This document shows, in pieces, positions 45,877 to 52,748 of a stretch of 64,000 bases of DNA. Below the pieces are notes generated by a model that ran no database searches, was not told the DNA's origin, and worked only from the letters and a program-made list of their open reading frames with translations. Position 1 is the stretch's first letter. Every line of letters begins with the position of its first letter. Source of the DNA: an uncultured Roseburia sp. (lineage in GTDB: Bacteria; Bacillota; Clostridia; Lachnospirales; Lachnospiraceae); assembly GCA_934317215.1 (NCBI GenBank), contig CAKREH010000001.1:124001-188000 (forward strand). The letters run 5' to 3'. The translations under genes were made by a program, and so were the position numbers.

Positions 45877-47193
45877 TTATTTTGCTGTGGATGCTGTTAT
45901 TCCTTCAACAAGTGTATCCATAATTTCCTGCAGATCCTGACCGGATGGGTTACCAGCTGCCATCGTATCACTAAATGCAGAACATGCATCCCAGTAACTG
46001 TTTCCAACCCGCTGCAGTTTACCAAATTCTGATTGTGCAATGACTGCCTGGATTGCCGGCACCTGTTTTACTGCATCCGAAGCTGCTGCATTCTTATTCG
46101 AAGGTCCCTGATTCCTCTCTTCAAAACGGATTGTCTGGTTTTCCTCATTTGTAAGCCAGTCTGCAAGTTTTGCTGCCCATTCCGGATATTTGGAATATGC
46201 ATTCACGCCCATCATTTTATAGCCGGTAAAAGAAGACATCTGTACTTGCTGTCCTGCCACCGTGTAAGTTGGAAGTTTTACGGCTCCATAATTATCGCCC
46301 CATGCTTCCCTGATTGAAACTGCATTCCATACGCCACTGATTCCCGCACCGAGCGTACCATTCTGTACTCCTGTAATGAAATCCCCATCCGGCTGGCTGA
46401 TAAATGCCGGATTGGTTGTGATATTTAAAATGGCCTGTGCTACATCTACGCCTTTAATTGCACCATCTGTGGCATTCCAGTTACAGTAGTTTGTCACGCC
46501 ATCATCATTAATACCAAACTCCAGACCCGTATTACCAAAAAATGTATACAGATACCAGCCCGAATTAAACTCCATGGAAAATGATTTACCCGCAGCATTC
46601 AGTGCTTCTAACATGCCGTCCATCGTCTGGACATCTTCATCGGAAAGAACATTTTTATCATAATAAAGGAAGTATCCGTTATCTGCCGTCATTGGGTAAG
46701 CATATAAGATATCATGAATGGATGCAGCAGAAACCGACTCTTCTAAATTCGCATTCTTCACTTCTTCTGCATTTGGCACCGGATATAATGCACCCGCTGC
46801 AACCATTGCAGAAAGCTGATCATCCGCAAACGAAAAAACATCTGCTCCGTTGTGAACATCCCCCAGTAGAACATCCTTTGTATCAGAATCAGCATTTTGT
46901 TCCAATGTAATCTCAAACTTTGCCTGTCCTGCATATTTCTGTTCAAAGCTGTCTATCATCTGGTTTAACATGTCGAAGTTGTCTTCTTCCGACCATACTT
47001 TAAGCTGTACTACACCATTATCCGCCTCAGCATCTCTTTCTGTCATCTCCGTAGATACTTCTGCTCCCGGCATTACCGATTCCACAGCACCACTATTCTT
47101 TACATTTTCTTTATCAGCTGTGAAGCCACAGCCTCCTAACGCCACACATACAACTGTCGTAAACAGCATACCTGCAATAATTCTTTTATTCAT
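45877..47193 (-). CDS. Extracellular solute-binding lipoprotein (sugar family 1)
   Basis: A 438-aa lipoprotein with a lipobox (LGGC at residues 19-22) after the signal helix. The fold is that of family 1 sugar-binding proteins (FSFADDQLSAMVAAGALYPV; GYFLYYDKNVLSDEDV). No ABC permease or ATPase gene is nearby; instead a chemoreceptor follows after 22 bp. A role as ligand-binding partner of that receptor is therefore inferred. The substrate is not known. Confidence 0.88.
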   Translation of the reverse strand: MNKRIIAGMLFTTVVCVALGGCGFTADKENVKNSGAVESVMPGAEVSTEMTERDAEADNGVVQLKVWSEEDNFDMLNQMIDSFEQKYAGQAKFEITLEQNADSDTKDVLLGDVHNGADVFSFADDQLSAMVAAGALYPVPNAEEVKNANLEESVSAASIHDILYAYPMTADNGYFLYYDKNVLSDEDVQTMDGMLEALNAAGKSFSMEFNSGWYLYTFFGNTGLEFGINDDGVTNYCNWNATDGAIKGVDVAQAILNITTNPAFISQPDGDFITGVQNGTLGAGISGVWNAVSIREAWGDNYGAVKLPTYTVAGQQVQMSSFTGYKMMGVNAYSKYPEWAAKLADWLTNEENQTIRFEERNQGPSNKNAAASDAVKQVPAIQAVIAQSEFGKLQRVGNSYWDACSAFSDTMAAGNPSGQDLQEIMDTLVEGITASTAK

Positions 47194-47241
47194 TCTTATT
47201 CCCCTTCTCTGTATTCTGCTGTTTTAATACCAATATCTTTT

Positions 47242-47269
47242 ATTTTATACTTATTTTGATATTTTTCAA
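47242..47269 (-). promoter_or_regulatory. Promoter of the solute-binding protein/chemoreceptor pair
   Basis: Minus-strand TTGAAA, 16-bp spacer, TAAAAT, about 45 bp upstream of the lipoprotein gene. AT-rich surroundings make chance matches possible. The rest of the 216-bp divergent gap to cotJA shows no convincing sporulation-type promoter. Confidence 0.45.
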
Positions 47270-47409
47270 CATTTTTAAGATTTTTTTCGCTCTTTTTCGA
47301 TTTGATAATACGCATTTTTAACTTTTTTATATGATGTCTGCTAAACGAACCAAAATCATCATTTTTACATATCTTATTGTAAACCTGATATTGAAAGGAA
47401 CAACTTATT

Positions 47410-47703
47410 ATGAGACCTTATCCTATGTCCGGGAACAGCAATCGTTCCTGTGACCGTTTATCTGTTTCACATCCTGCGCACCGTGCAGGTCTGGACTTTT
47501 GCACAGAATCTGCACCCTGTGCAGATTCTGTTTCCTGTTCAGAAAATATAAGAACCAATTCTGATTATGTACTCGCCATGGCATACGTCCCCTGGCAGCA
47601 TTTTTCTACTGTTTATGAACCGGATCGTTCTCTCAGTGCCGGGACTATTTTTCCAGAACTGGATAAACCATTTTTAGCCGCAAACGGAGGTAGATGCCGA
47701 TGA
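47410..47703 (+). CDS. cotJA: CotJA, spore coat-associated protein
   Basis: A 97-aa protein with the CotJA signature in its second half: LAMAYVPWQHFSTVYEPD and AGTIFPELDKPFLAANGG. The first 45 residues are Cys/Ser-rich and variable. CotJA, B and C form an inner coat complex under late sporulation sigma factors in Bacillus. GAAAGGA lies before the start. The first gene of cotJABC. Confidence 0.9.
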   Translation: MRPYPMSGNSNRSCDRLSVSHPAHRAGLDFCTESAPCADSVSCSENIRTNSDYVLAMAYVPWQHFSTVYEPDRSLSAGTIFPELDKPFLAANGGRCR

Positions 47704-47966
47704 TGATCAGTCAGATGAATCAGTCCCAACTCCTCCACTGGATCGATATGGTCAGCTTTGCTGTCGTAGAAATCACAGAATATCTCGACACGCATCCTGA
47801 TGATGAAGAAGCTTTAAAATATTTCAATCATTATGCTGACTTAAGACGCACTGCACTGCGTGCATATGCGCAAAATTATACTCCGCTTACCATCGACACC
47901 GCAAATCCTGATAATTACTGGCGTTGGGCATCGGATCCATGGCCATGGGAAGGAGGTGACTGTTAA
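47700..47966 (+). CDS. cotJB: CotJB, spore coat protein
   Basis: An 88-aa CotJB protein (MNQSQLLHWIDMVSFAVVE; later YCNHYADLR-like YFNHYADLRRTAL, and WRWASDPWPWEGG at the end). It overlaps cotJA by 4 bp. The ATG at 47700 lies nine bases after GGAGG; an ATG at 47694 is too close to that site. Confidence 0.88.
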   Translation: MMISQMNQSQLLHWIDMVSFAVVEITEYLDTHPDDEEALKYFNHYADLRRTALRAYAQNYTPLTIDTANPDNYWRWASDPWPWEGGDC

Positions 47967-48169
47967 TGTGGAATTATGAAAAACGTTTACAATTCCCAGT
48001 CAACATTACAAGACCCAATGCCAAAATCGCACAGATCATCATCAGTCAGTATGGAGGACCAGATGGAGAGGCGGCCGCATCGTTCCGTTATCTGTCACAG
48101 AGGTATAGTATGCCATATAATAAAGTAGCGGGACTGTTGACAGATATTGGGACGGAGGAATTGGGATAG
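47966..48169 (+). pseudogene. cotJC: CotJC, 5' part only, interrupted by the prophage
   Basis: CotJC is a manganese-catalase-like coat protein of about 190 residues. Here only the first 67 residues are present. The match to CotJC runs through SQRYSMPYNKVAGLLTDIGT and EEL, then stops one codon later (Gly, stop) where the family continues with Ala-His-Leu-Glu. The start overlaps cotJB (TAATG), with AGGAGG upstream. The break coincides with the left end of the prophage. The 3' part should lie beyond the far prophage end, outside the window. Confidence 0.85.
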
Positions 48170-48170
48170 A
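48146..48170. other. Probable left attachment site (attL) in cotJC
   Basis: The junction between cotJC and phage sequence falls around the codons for GTEEL (GGGACGGAGGAATTGG). The exact core cannot be set without the right end, so the limits are approximate. Inference from the cotJC break. Confidence 0.5.
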
Positions 48171-48186
48171 GAGGTTGGATATGAAA

Positions 48187-48210
48187 AGGCCCAGCCCTTG
48201 GGGCTGGGTT
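48187..48210 (-). terminator. Terminator of the accessory module
   Basis: A perfect 8-bp stem (CCCAGCCC with GGGCTGGG) and a 3-nt loop, followed by CCTTTTC on the minus strand, 25 bp past the stop of the membrane-protein gene. It also lies directly next to the attachment-site region. Confidence 0.85.
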
Positions 48211-48234
48211 GGAACGTTCATAAAAGTTAAACTC

Positions 48235-49002
48235 TCACTCTTTATCAAAATGCTTTTTCTTGAATTTTATCAACTTGTCCTTTTGTAATTCAGAAGTCCT
48301 GCTATCTTTCTTTATCAGTTCGTCTATTTTTTTTTCGTATGCATCATACTCCTTCATATTTGCTGATTTCAATATAATATTTTCCAGTGCTATAATCCGG
48401 TATGAGTTATATAATTCTCTCTCTTTTTCTTCCTCTTGATTCAAATTATTTTCAATATCCGAAGTTATCGAGAACACACTTACACAATTTCCTATTAAAC
48501 CAACAGAATAAAATATAATAAAAACAAACAGATACACCATAAGAAATACAGATAAAACAGACAAATAGAACACTGCATTTAATTTTATATTTATAATAAT
48601 CTCCGCCAAAAATGTAATTATAATTTGAATGGCGATTAAAAATCCTATAAAATAGAAACTTAATAAAATTCCGTATAAACAATCATATACATTTCTTTTT
48701 TTCATGTAATTTACTATTTTCCCAGATATAGATCCTGTCAATATTGCCAATCCGGTAACAACAAATCCTAAAAAGCCTATGAGGGCAATTCCTATATTCC
48801 AAAATACTGTACCAACAAAGCTAACATATTCATTTATCCCATTGACTTTTATGTACAGAGTAGAAACCGCAATAGATATAATAGAGACAATAATTGCTGC
48901 CCTCACTTCTACAGTTCCAAAATCATATAATTCTTTGAACTTATTCGTTTTAAAAATTGCAGAAAAACTTTCATCATCTATCTTTTTCATTTTCCACCAC
49001 AT
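48235..49002 (-). CDS. Four-TM membrane protein of the prophage accessory module
   Basis: A 255-aa protein of unknown function. Four membrane helices (about 35-53, 63-89, 108-136, 142-175) are followed by a charged cytosolic tail of about 80 residues, rich in Glu and Lys. The start (ATG at 49002) is two bases after the stop of the upstream gene (TAGAAATG), so coupling is expected; an ATG at 48990 is an alternative. It pairs with a soluble protein, as in lambda RexA/RexB in outline only. No family was recognised. A role in phage exclusion or host protection is inference. Confidence 0.75.
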   Translation of the reverse strand: MWWKMKKIDDESFSAIFKTNKFKELYDFGTVEVRAAIIVSIISIAVSTLYIKVNGINEYVSFVGTVFWNIGIALIGFLGFVVTGLAILTGSISGKIVNYMKKRNVYDCLYGILLSFYFIGFLIAIQIIITFLAEIIINIKLNAVFYLSVLSVFLMVYLFVFIIFYSVGLIGNCVSVFSITSDIENNLNQEEEKERELYNSYRIIALENIILKSANMKEYDAYEKKIDELIKKDSRTSELQKDKLIKFKKKHFDKE

Positions 49003-49004
49003 TT

Positions 49005-49880
49005 CTATACATTTCGTTGTTTATTCTTATATTCCTCAAATTTTATCAAAAAATGTTTTGATTCCCTGACAAATTCTTCATCATTTAAATTCTCCGAAAT
49101 ATCAATGCAAAACGCTGCATCTTGGCTAGAGCTAATTCTTTGAGTTTTACCATTAAAGTCAACTCCTGTAGCTGTCAAATCACCGTATCCTGCCGAAATA
49201 TATTCTCGGATTTCTTTCATCTCCTCCGAATCCATTTTCATATCATCTGATTCAAATTCCCATGTCATTTTTGTTGAATTTGTATTAATACAATTATCTT
49301 TTATACTTCTAACATTTCCTCCATTCGGATTTGGTGGTATAAGTACCGCTTTCACCTTAGTTATTTTATATAATTCCTTAATTTTTTCCTCTAACCTATT
49401 TTTGTCTTTTTGTAAATATGTTTGAAATTCATAATCCTTTACACATTTATTTAGTAATTCATTAAAACCGTCTGTAAACTGATTATAACCAAAGCATTGT
49501 CTTTCACAAAAGGTTACCATTTCTTTTTCTATGTCAAAATAAAATCTAATCGCTACACTTTCATTTGTCAATACAGATTCAACTTTTCCTGTTTTTTCAT
49601 TTACTTTATCATTGAATTTCGAATATTTTCTTATCATTTTTCCTGTTATTTTCATATCACTTTTATTTAAATCTGCAAAATAATAATATGAATACCTCAA
49701 GTACGAAATCTCATTTCCTGTTGAATCATTATGTTTTGCATTTACAGAATACCCACATCGTTCATCTGTATTTAATCTATCGTATATAATTTTTAACACA
49801 TCGTTAATATCCAATTCATTCTCATACACAGAAAATATTTTAGAATTCAAATTTACTTTGGCTAAATATAATTTTGGCAT
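49005..49880 (-). CDS. Soluble protein of the prophage accessory module
   Basis: A 291-aa protein without signal or membrane segments and with no recognised family. The N-terminal part is beta-rich (MPKLYLAKVNLNSKIFSVYE), the middle holds a helical stretch (about 150-175) and the segment KAVLIPPNPNGGNV precedes a charged C-terminal region. It has its own promoter. The ATG at 49880 lies seven bases after GGGGG; an ATG two codons upstream (49886) is too close. Low GC sets it apart from neighbouring phage genes. The loop of the divergent small RNA is complementary to its leader. Confidence 0.72.
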   Translation of the reverse strand: MPKLYLAKVNLNSKIFSVYENELDINDVLKIIYDRLNTDERCGYSVNAKHNDSTGNEISYLRYSYYYFADLNKSDMKITGKMIRKYSKFNDKVNEKTGKVESVLTNESVAIRFYFDIEKEMVTFCERQCFGYNQFTDGFNELLNKCVKDYEFQTYLQKDKNRLEEKIKELYKITKVKAVLIPPNPNGGNVRSIKDNCINTNSTKMTWEFESDDMKMDSEEMKEIREYISAGYGDLTATGVDFNGKTQRISSSQDAAFCIDISENLNDEEFVRESKHFLIKFEEYKNKQRNV

Positions 49881-49889
49881 AAACATACC

Positions 49890-49898
49890 CCCAACGTT
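49890..49898 (-). promoter_or_regulatory. Leader sequence complementary to the small RNA loop
   Basis: On the minus strand AACGTTGGG, directly continuing into the GG of the ribosome-binding site of the soluble accessory gene. The plus-strand form, CCCAACGTT, is repeated at 50008-50016 in the loop of the candidate small RNA, so the two RNAs could pair over nine bases and cover the ribosome-binding site. Confidence 0.6.
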
Positions 49899-49906
49899 TT
49901 TCTTTC

Positions 49907-49934
49907 ATTATACTACGCCGGTGTAAATACACAA
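49907..49934 (-). promoter_or_regulatory. Promoter of the accessory module
   Basis: Minus-strand TTGTGT, 16-bp spacer, TATAAT (perfect -10). The start point would be near 49900, giving a leader of about 20 nt. It is outside the late phage operon, so expression in the lysogen is expected. Confidence 0.65.
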
Positions 49935-49941
49935 GAAAAAC

Positions 49942-49970
49942 TTGAGAAATTTGTCGTAATATGTTATATT
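49942..49970 (+). promoter_or_regulatory. Promoter of the candidate small RNA
   Basis: TTGAGA, 17-bp spacer, TATATT: five of six matches to each hexamer at ideal spacing. It faces away from the accessory module and leads within about 55 nt to a terminator, with no open reading frame. Confidence 0.65.
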
Positions 49971-49976
49971 ATATAC

Positions 49977-50030
49977 AACTTAATTAAGTCAGATAGCTCG
50001 GTTTCGTCCCAACGTTCCGGGCTATTTTTT
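49977..50030 (+). ncRNA. Candidate small antisense-type RNA, about 54 nt
   Basis: Promoter, short transcript and terminator without an open reading frame. The terminator is a stem of 8-9 bp (ATAGCTCGG with CCGGGCTAT, one G-U pair) with a 15-nt loop, followed by TTTTTT. The loop holds CCCAACGTT, which is complementary to the leader of the accessory module mRNA. Predicted to act in trans on that mRNA. The 5' end is inferred from the promoter. Confidence 0.55.
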
Positions 50031-50052
50031 ATGCTGTTATAATATCATATTT

Positions 50053-50066
50053 AGAACATTTGTTCT
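50053..50066. promoter_or_regulatory. LexA-like palindrome
   Basis: AGAACATTTGTTCT, a perfect palindrome apart from its centre, matching the Gram-positive SOS box CGAACRNRYGTTYC at 11 of 14 positions. It lies in the 298-bp gap between the endolysin gene and the accessory module. No clear promoter overlaps it. Confidence 0.4.
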
Positions 50067-50149
50067 ATATGCAATATAAACAAATATTTTTCATACTACG
50101 TTTTGTAAAATCAATGCAGCCCTTATATATTGCACACTTTACATGTCAA

Positions 50150-50179
50150 AAGCCGGTACAAATTTCTCCACACCGACTT
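50150..50179 (-). terminator. Endolysin/late operon terminator
   Basis: Minus-strand AAGTCGGT paired with ACCGGCTT (one G-U pair), loop of 14 nt, then TTGACA. It lies 6 bp past the endolysin stop and would end the late operon before the accessory region. Confidence 0.65.
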
Positions 50180-50184
50180 TCTCA

Positions 50185-50946
50185 CTACCCAATATAAACT
50201 TTTCCATCCACGCCCACAGCCAGACATGCAATCGTGGCATCAAGTTTGAACCACACGGATCCGTCATCGAACTTCTGAACCTCCACTGGTTTAATAATGC
50301 ATCCCGGTTTCAGGTATCCGATTCCGTTTTTGTTCTCGCAAATCTGCTGGAACAACTTGGAGATATAAATAAGTTTACCATGCTCGCCGTAATATCCATT
50401 GCAGACCGGGACAGATTCTTTCACGCGATACCAGTTCCTGGCTTTATATTCCGTCTTGGTGGCTGTGGCAGCCTGTCCGGTTTTCTTCCAGGTTGACATA
50501 AATTTTTCCGGTGTGCCGTACAGTTTTTTCAACTTTGTCGGAGTACTGCCCCAGTTTGGTAACTGGAAATGCGGTCTGTCCTTAATGGATTTCCATGATC
50601 CGCCCCACTCTAAGCCAATGCTCTGCCCAATTTTTCCTACCTTATCATATAATCCGGTAGAATTATTAAATGCATCATCCGAAGTTTTACCGTCCCCGTC
50701 CACATCCATTTTCAAGTAGAAATCAAATGCTACACCCCACTGGTGCATGGAACTGTAACTGGATCCTTTGGCATTTGTGACGATCTTTCCCGGCTTTGTC
50801 CTGCCCTTTGCATATAAAGCATCCTGCTCTGCTTTCGTCCTCAAACATTCTCCAATGCCGATCGTAATTCCGGCAGCCGCACATTTCTTCTGTAAAAGTG
50901 TGATTTTCTCCTGTAAATCTGGGTGTAATGCTTTCATATCTCTCAT
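50185..50946 (-). CDS. Phage endolysin, M15 peptidase with C-terminal binding domain
   Basis: A 253-aa endolysin. The N-terminal D-Ala-D-Ala/L-Ala-D-Glu peptidase (M15, VanY/CwlK type) shows the metal ligands in SSMHQWGVAFDFYL and RPHFQLPNW. The C-terminal 85 residues or so look like an SH3-type wall-binding domain. It follows the holin gene with a 4-bp overlap and has no signal peptide, so it needs the holin for release. Confidence 0.88.
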   Translation of the reverse strand: MRDMKALHPDLQEKITLLQKKCAAAGITIGIGECLRTKAEQDALYAKGRTKPGKIVTNAKGSSYSSMHQWGVAFDFYLKMDVDGDGKTSDDAFNNSTGLYDKVGKIGQSIGLEWGGSWKSIKDRPHFQLPNWGSTPTKLKKLYGTPEKFMSTWKKTGQAATATKTEYKARNWYRVKESVPVCNGYYGEHGKLIYISKLFQQICENKNGIGYLKPGCIIKPVEVQKFDDGSVWFKLDATIACLAVGVDGKVYIG

Positions 50947-51218
50947 TCTGTTTTACCGCCTTTCTCTAAATACTGTTTGAATAACTGATGTAAACCGGTG
51001 CTTGCTAATCCACTGAATAAGCCGCTTAAAATGATTGATGGAGAAACGCTCCATCCATTCATCCAAATTGCTAATATAACGCCCAAAACGGCGCATACAG
51101 TAGGAATCCACTTGTTATCAACGTCCTTAATCCATTTCTTAATTACATAGCCGACGCAAAGGCAAATCCCTACTATTACCGGCACCATAAATTCTGTTAA
51201 AAATCCTAAATCTGCCAT
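50943..51218 (-). CDS. Phage holin
   Basis: A 91-aa membrane protein with hydrophobic helices at about 8-27, 40-53 and 58-75 and a short basic C-terminus. Size, profile and position directly before the endolysin fit a holin of the kind common in Firmicutes phages. Confidence 0.82.
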   Translation of the reverse strand: MADLGFLTEFMVPVIVGICLCVGYVIKKWIKDVDNKWIPTVCAVLGVILAIWMNGWSVSPSIILSGLFSGLASTGLHQLFKQYLEKGGKTE

Positions 51219-51222
51219 AATA

Positions 51223-51468
51223 TCACTCCTCCTCTAAATCTGCTATTCTGTGGTTAATTACCCTAATCTGCTCTTCCATTACTGGAACACGCTGTGCGAA
51301 GTTGTTATGTAATCTTACTTCGCGTGTCAGCTCTTCAATCTTGCAATCTGTGACCGCCTGTGCGGTTTGCAGTTTGTGTTCAGTCCTTTTTTGACTGCTA
51401 CTGACTGTCAGTGCTGTGCCAATCAGTGCAAGTCCTCCTGTGATTAATGCTGTTATGATTGATTCCAT
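51223..51468 (-). CDS. Small membrane-anchored coiled-coil protein (XhlA-like)
   Basis: An 81-aa protein with an N-terminal membrane helix (about 4-23) and a coiled coil (about 30-80). It resembles XhlA-type proteins encoded beside phage holins, but the helix and coil are in reverse order to XhlA. Likely part of the lysis module. Confidence 0.6.
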   Translation of the reverse strand: MESIITALITGGLALIGTALTVSSSQKRTEHKLQTAQAVTDCKIEELTREVRLHNNFAQRVPVMEEQIRVINHRIADLEEE

Positions 51469-51507
51469 TTTATTTTCCTCTCTTTCTGCCCGAAGGCTGA
51501 TATTTAA

Positions 51508-51548
51508 AAGAGCCAGACATGTAAGTTTTTCTTACACATTCGGCTCTT
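51508..51548 (-). terminator. Stem-loop between tail and lysis genes
   Basis: A two-part stem (AAGAGCC and GTAAG with their complements) around a 5-nt loop, followed by TTTTAAAT on the minus strand. It lies between the small tail-region genes and the lysis genes and may reduce lysis gene expression. Confidence 0.6.
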
Positions 51549-51560
51549 GGGCTCTTGGTT

Positions 51561-51707
51561 TTATTCAGTTGCCTTTACTGCATCCAGCTTATCGCTGATC
51601 TCCTTAAGCGCAGCATCTAACTTTTTCCAATTTTCATTTTCCAGTTTCACGTCGTAGAATTCATTTTCTTCCTGGATATTAAATCCATAATTTTCTGTCT
51701 GCTGCAT
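51561..51707 (-). CDS. Small phage protein of unknown function
   Basis: A 48-aa protein (MQQTENYGFNIQEENEFYDV then KLENENWKKLDAALKEISDK) that starts inside the stop of the XkdX-like gene (TGATG-type overlap; ATG at 51707). Acidic, probably helical at the C-terminal half. Conserved genes of this size sit here in many related prophages; no function is known. Confidence 0.62.
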   Translation of the reverse strand: MQQTENYGFNIQEENEFYDVKLENENWKKLDAALKEISDKLDAVKATE

Positions 51708-51856
51708 CAAGCGTCCTCCTTTTCTGCGTATACTTTTCCTGTAATCTGTTCATACTCTTTCAGCGTGATCCACTTACCTACCGCATTGTGCACACGGTTC
51801 TCATTCCACAGTCCTTTGTCATAGTAATTTTTTACTTTTTCATAATTCTTACTCAT
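51707..51856 (-). CDS. XkdX-family protein
   Basis: A 49-aa protein with the XkdX signature (NYYDKGLWNENRVHNAVGKW and ITLKEYEQITG). XkdX proteins are found after the tail fibre genes of PBSX-type phages; the function is unknown. Stop codon overlaps the next start. Confidence 0.8.
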   Translation of the reverse strand: MSKNYEKVKNYYDKGLWNENRVHNAVGKWITLKEYEQITGKVYAEKEDA

Positions 51857-52250
51857 CTAAACTTACCTCCATCTGCATTGCCATGTAATCAATGTCTGCT
51901 CTCTGTTTCTCGATGCTTTCTGTGTTTTCTGCCGTTTGTACTGCATTTTCAACTAAATTCTCCAATACAGCAGTAATTCTCTTTTCTGTGTCGTCGGCTT
52001 CCTTTGCCAGCACGACGGTTTTGATTCCATCATGCAAACTGATCTGTTCTAAGACTACGTATCCCGGAATCACTGATGTCAACTCATCATCGCCGGTGTA
52101 TACTTTTAGCACGGCAAGTTCTTCTTTATCTGAAAAAGCTTCCTGCAGTTCTTCACAGGTTTTGTTATCTGCAAATTCAATATTCAGTTTTCCATCCACA
52201 TGATTAATATTGTTGATGGTCAAAATGTTTTTTGTGGTTTTTAATTTCAT
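51849..52250 (-). CDS. Phage protein in the XkdW position
   Basis: A 133-aa protein of unknown function. N-terminal half is beta-rich (ILTINNINHVDGKLNIEFAD; LAVLKVYTGDDELTSVIPGY), C-terminal half is a coiled coil (about 90-130). The position between the fibre gene and xkdX-like gene fits a tail-fibre-associated protein. It overlaps the XkdX-like gene by 8 bp; AAGAAGG precedes its start. Confidence 0.65.
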   Translation of the reverse strand: MKLKTTKNILTINNINHVDGKLNIEFADNKTCEELQEAFSDKEELAVLKVYTGDDELTSVIPGYVVLEQISLHDGIKTVVLAKEADDTEKRITAVLENLVENAVQTAENTESIEKQRADIDYMAMQMEVSLDE

Positions 52251-52275
52251 AAAAATTCCTTCTTTCTATTATTTT

Positions 52276-52296
52276 TCGTAAAACAACGGTTTGACG
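52276..52296 (+). repeat. Candidate inversion site B
   Basis: Plus-strand copy of the 21-bp site, containing GTAAAACAACGGTTTG. It matches 16 of 21 positions of site A on the opposite strand, including 12 in a row (AAACAACGGTTT), and lies at the start of the inverted fibre-tip frame. Confidence 0.6.
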
Positions 52297-52605
52297 CTTA
52301 AAGTAATAAATTTGGGTAAAGGTTATAATGGAATAAATTATGTCTGGTATCATCAAATGGGAAGAGTTGTATGTGTTACTGTTGATGGAACTGCTGATAA
52401 AGTCTATATAGCTGGCGTAAATTATAAACTCACAGATGGCGCAAAATTTAACATAGGAAATAATTGGCACAGTACTGTGGAATTTAACACAGGAATCTCT
52501 ATGAAAATGTTTAAACCAGATAATGATGAAGATATATGGTTTTCTTTCCATTCGACTATTGGCGAAGGTACCCAAATATACGCACATTTTACATATATGG
52601 TTTGA
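52282..52605 (+). pseudogene. Inverted alternative tail-fibre tip (silent cassette)
   Basis: An open frame of 107 codons with no proper start, opposite to the fibre gene. It begins NNGLTLKVINL, in the same frame as NNGLVNLHS in the fibre gene at site A, and holds VYIAGVNYKLTD, similar in style to VYVAGIAPH of the expressed tip. Recombination between sites A and B would join it to the fibre stem. It could also be a decayed leftover of an old fibre. Confidence 0.6.
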
Positions 52606-52641
52606 TAACTTAATCAATAAATAACAGACCACCCCCTGATG

Positions 52642-52662
52642 GCACAAAACGACGGTTTAGCA
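52642..52662 (+). repeat. Candidate inversion site C
   Basis: A third copy, containing CAAAACGACGGTTTAGC, in the same direction as site B. After it the frame (NDGLAK) ends at once. It may be a decayed site or give a tipless fibre. Confidence 0.45.
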
Positions 52663-52697
52663 AAATAAGTATTTTATTAAAATAATGAAAAGCGATT

Positions 52698-52732
52698 GGT
52701 CTGGATTTTATTAAATATATAAAACACAGACC
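52698..52732 (-). promoter_or_regulatory. Stem-loop after the tail fibre gene
   Basis: GGTCTG paired with CAGACC plus an inner TTTTAT/ATAAAA stem, 17 bp beyond the fibre stop. A T-rich stretch follows after a few bases on the minus strand, so partial termination is possible. Confidence 0.45.
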
Positions 52733-52748
52733 TTGATCTAACATAAAA

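Noticed and set aside
47300..47409. Sporulation-type (SigE/SigK) promoter upstream of cotJA
   Set aside because: A CATATCTT sequence resembles a SigE -10 box, but nothing suitable lies at the -35 distance.
52005..52022. Another GACGGTTTT sequence similar to the inversion sites
   Set aside because: It lies inside the 133-aa gene, matches only the right half of the site and has no dyad. Probably chance.
52204..52647. Open frame of 147 codons on the minus strand across the fibre-tip cassette
   Set aside because: It overlaps the start of the 133-aa gene and lies opposite the fibre-tip frame. Its sequence is of antisense type, with no domain and no ribosome-binding site.
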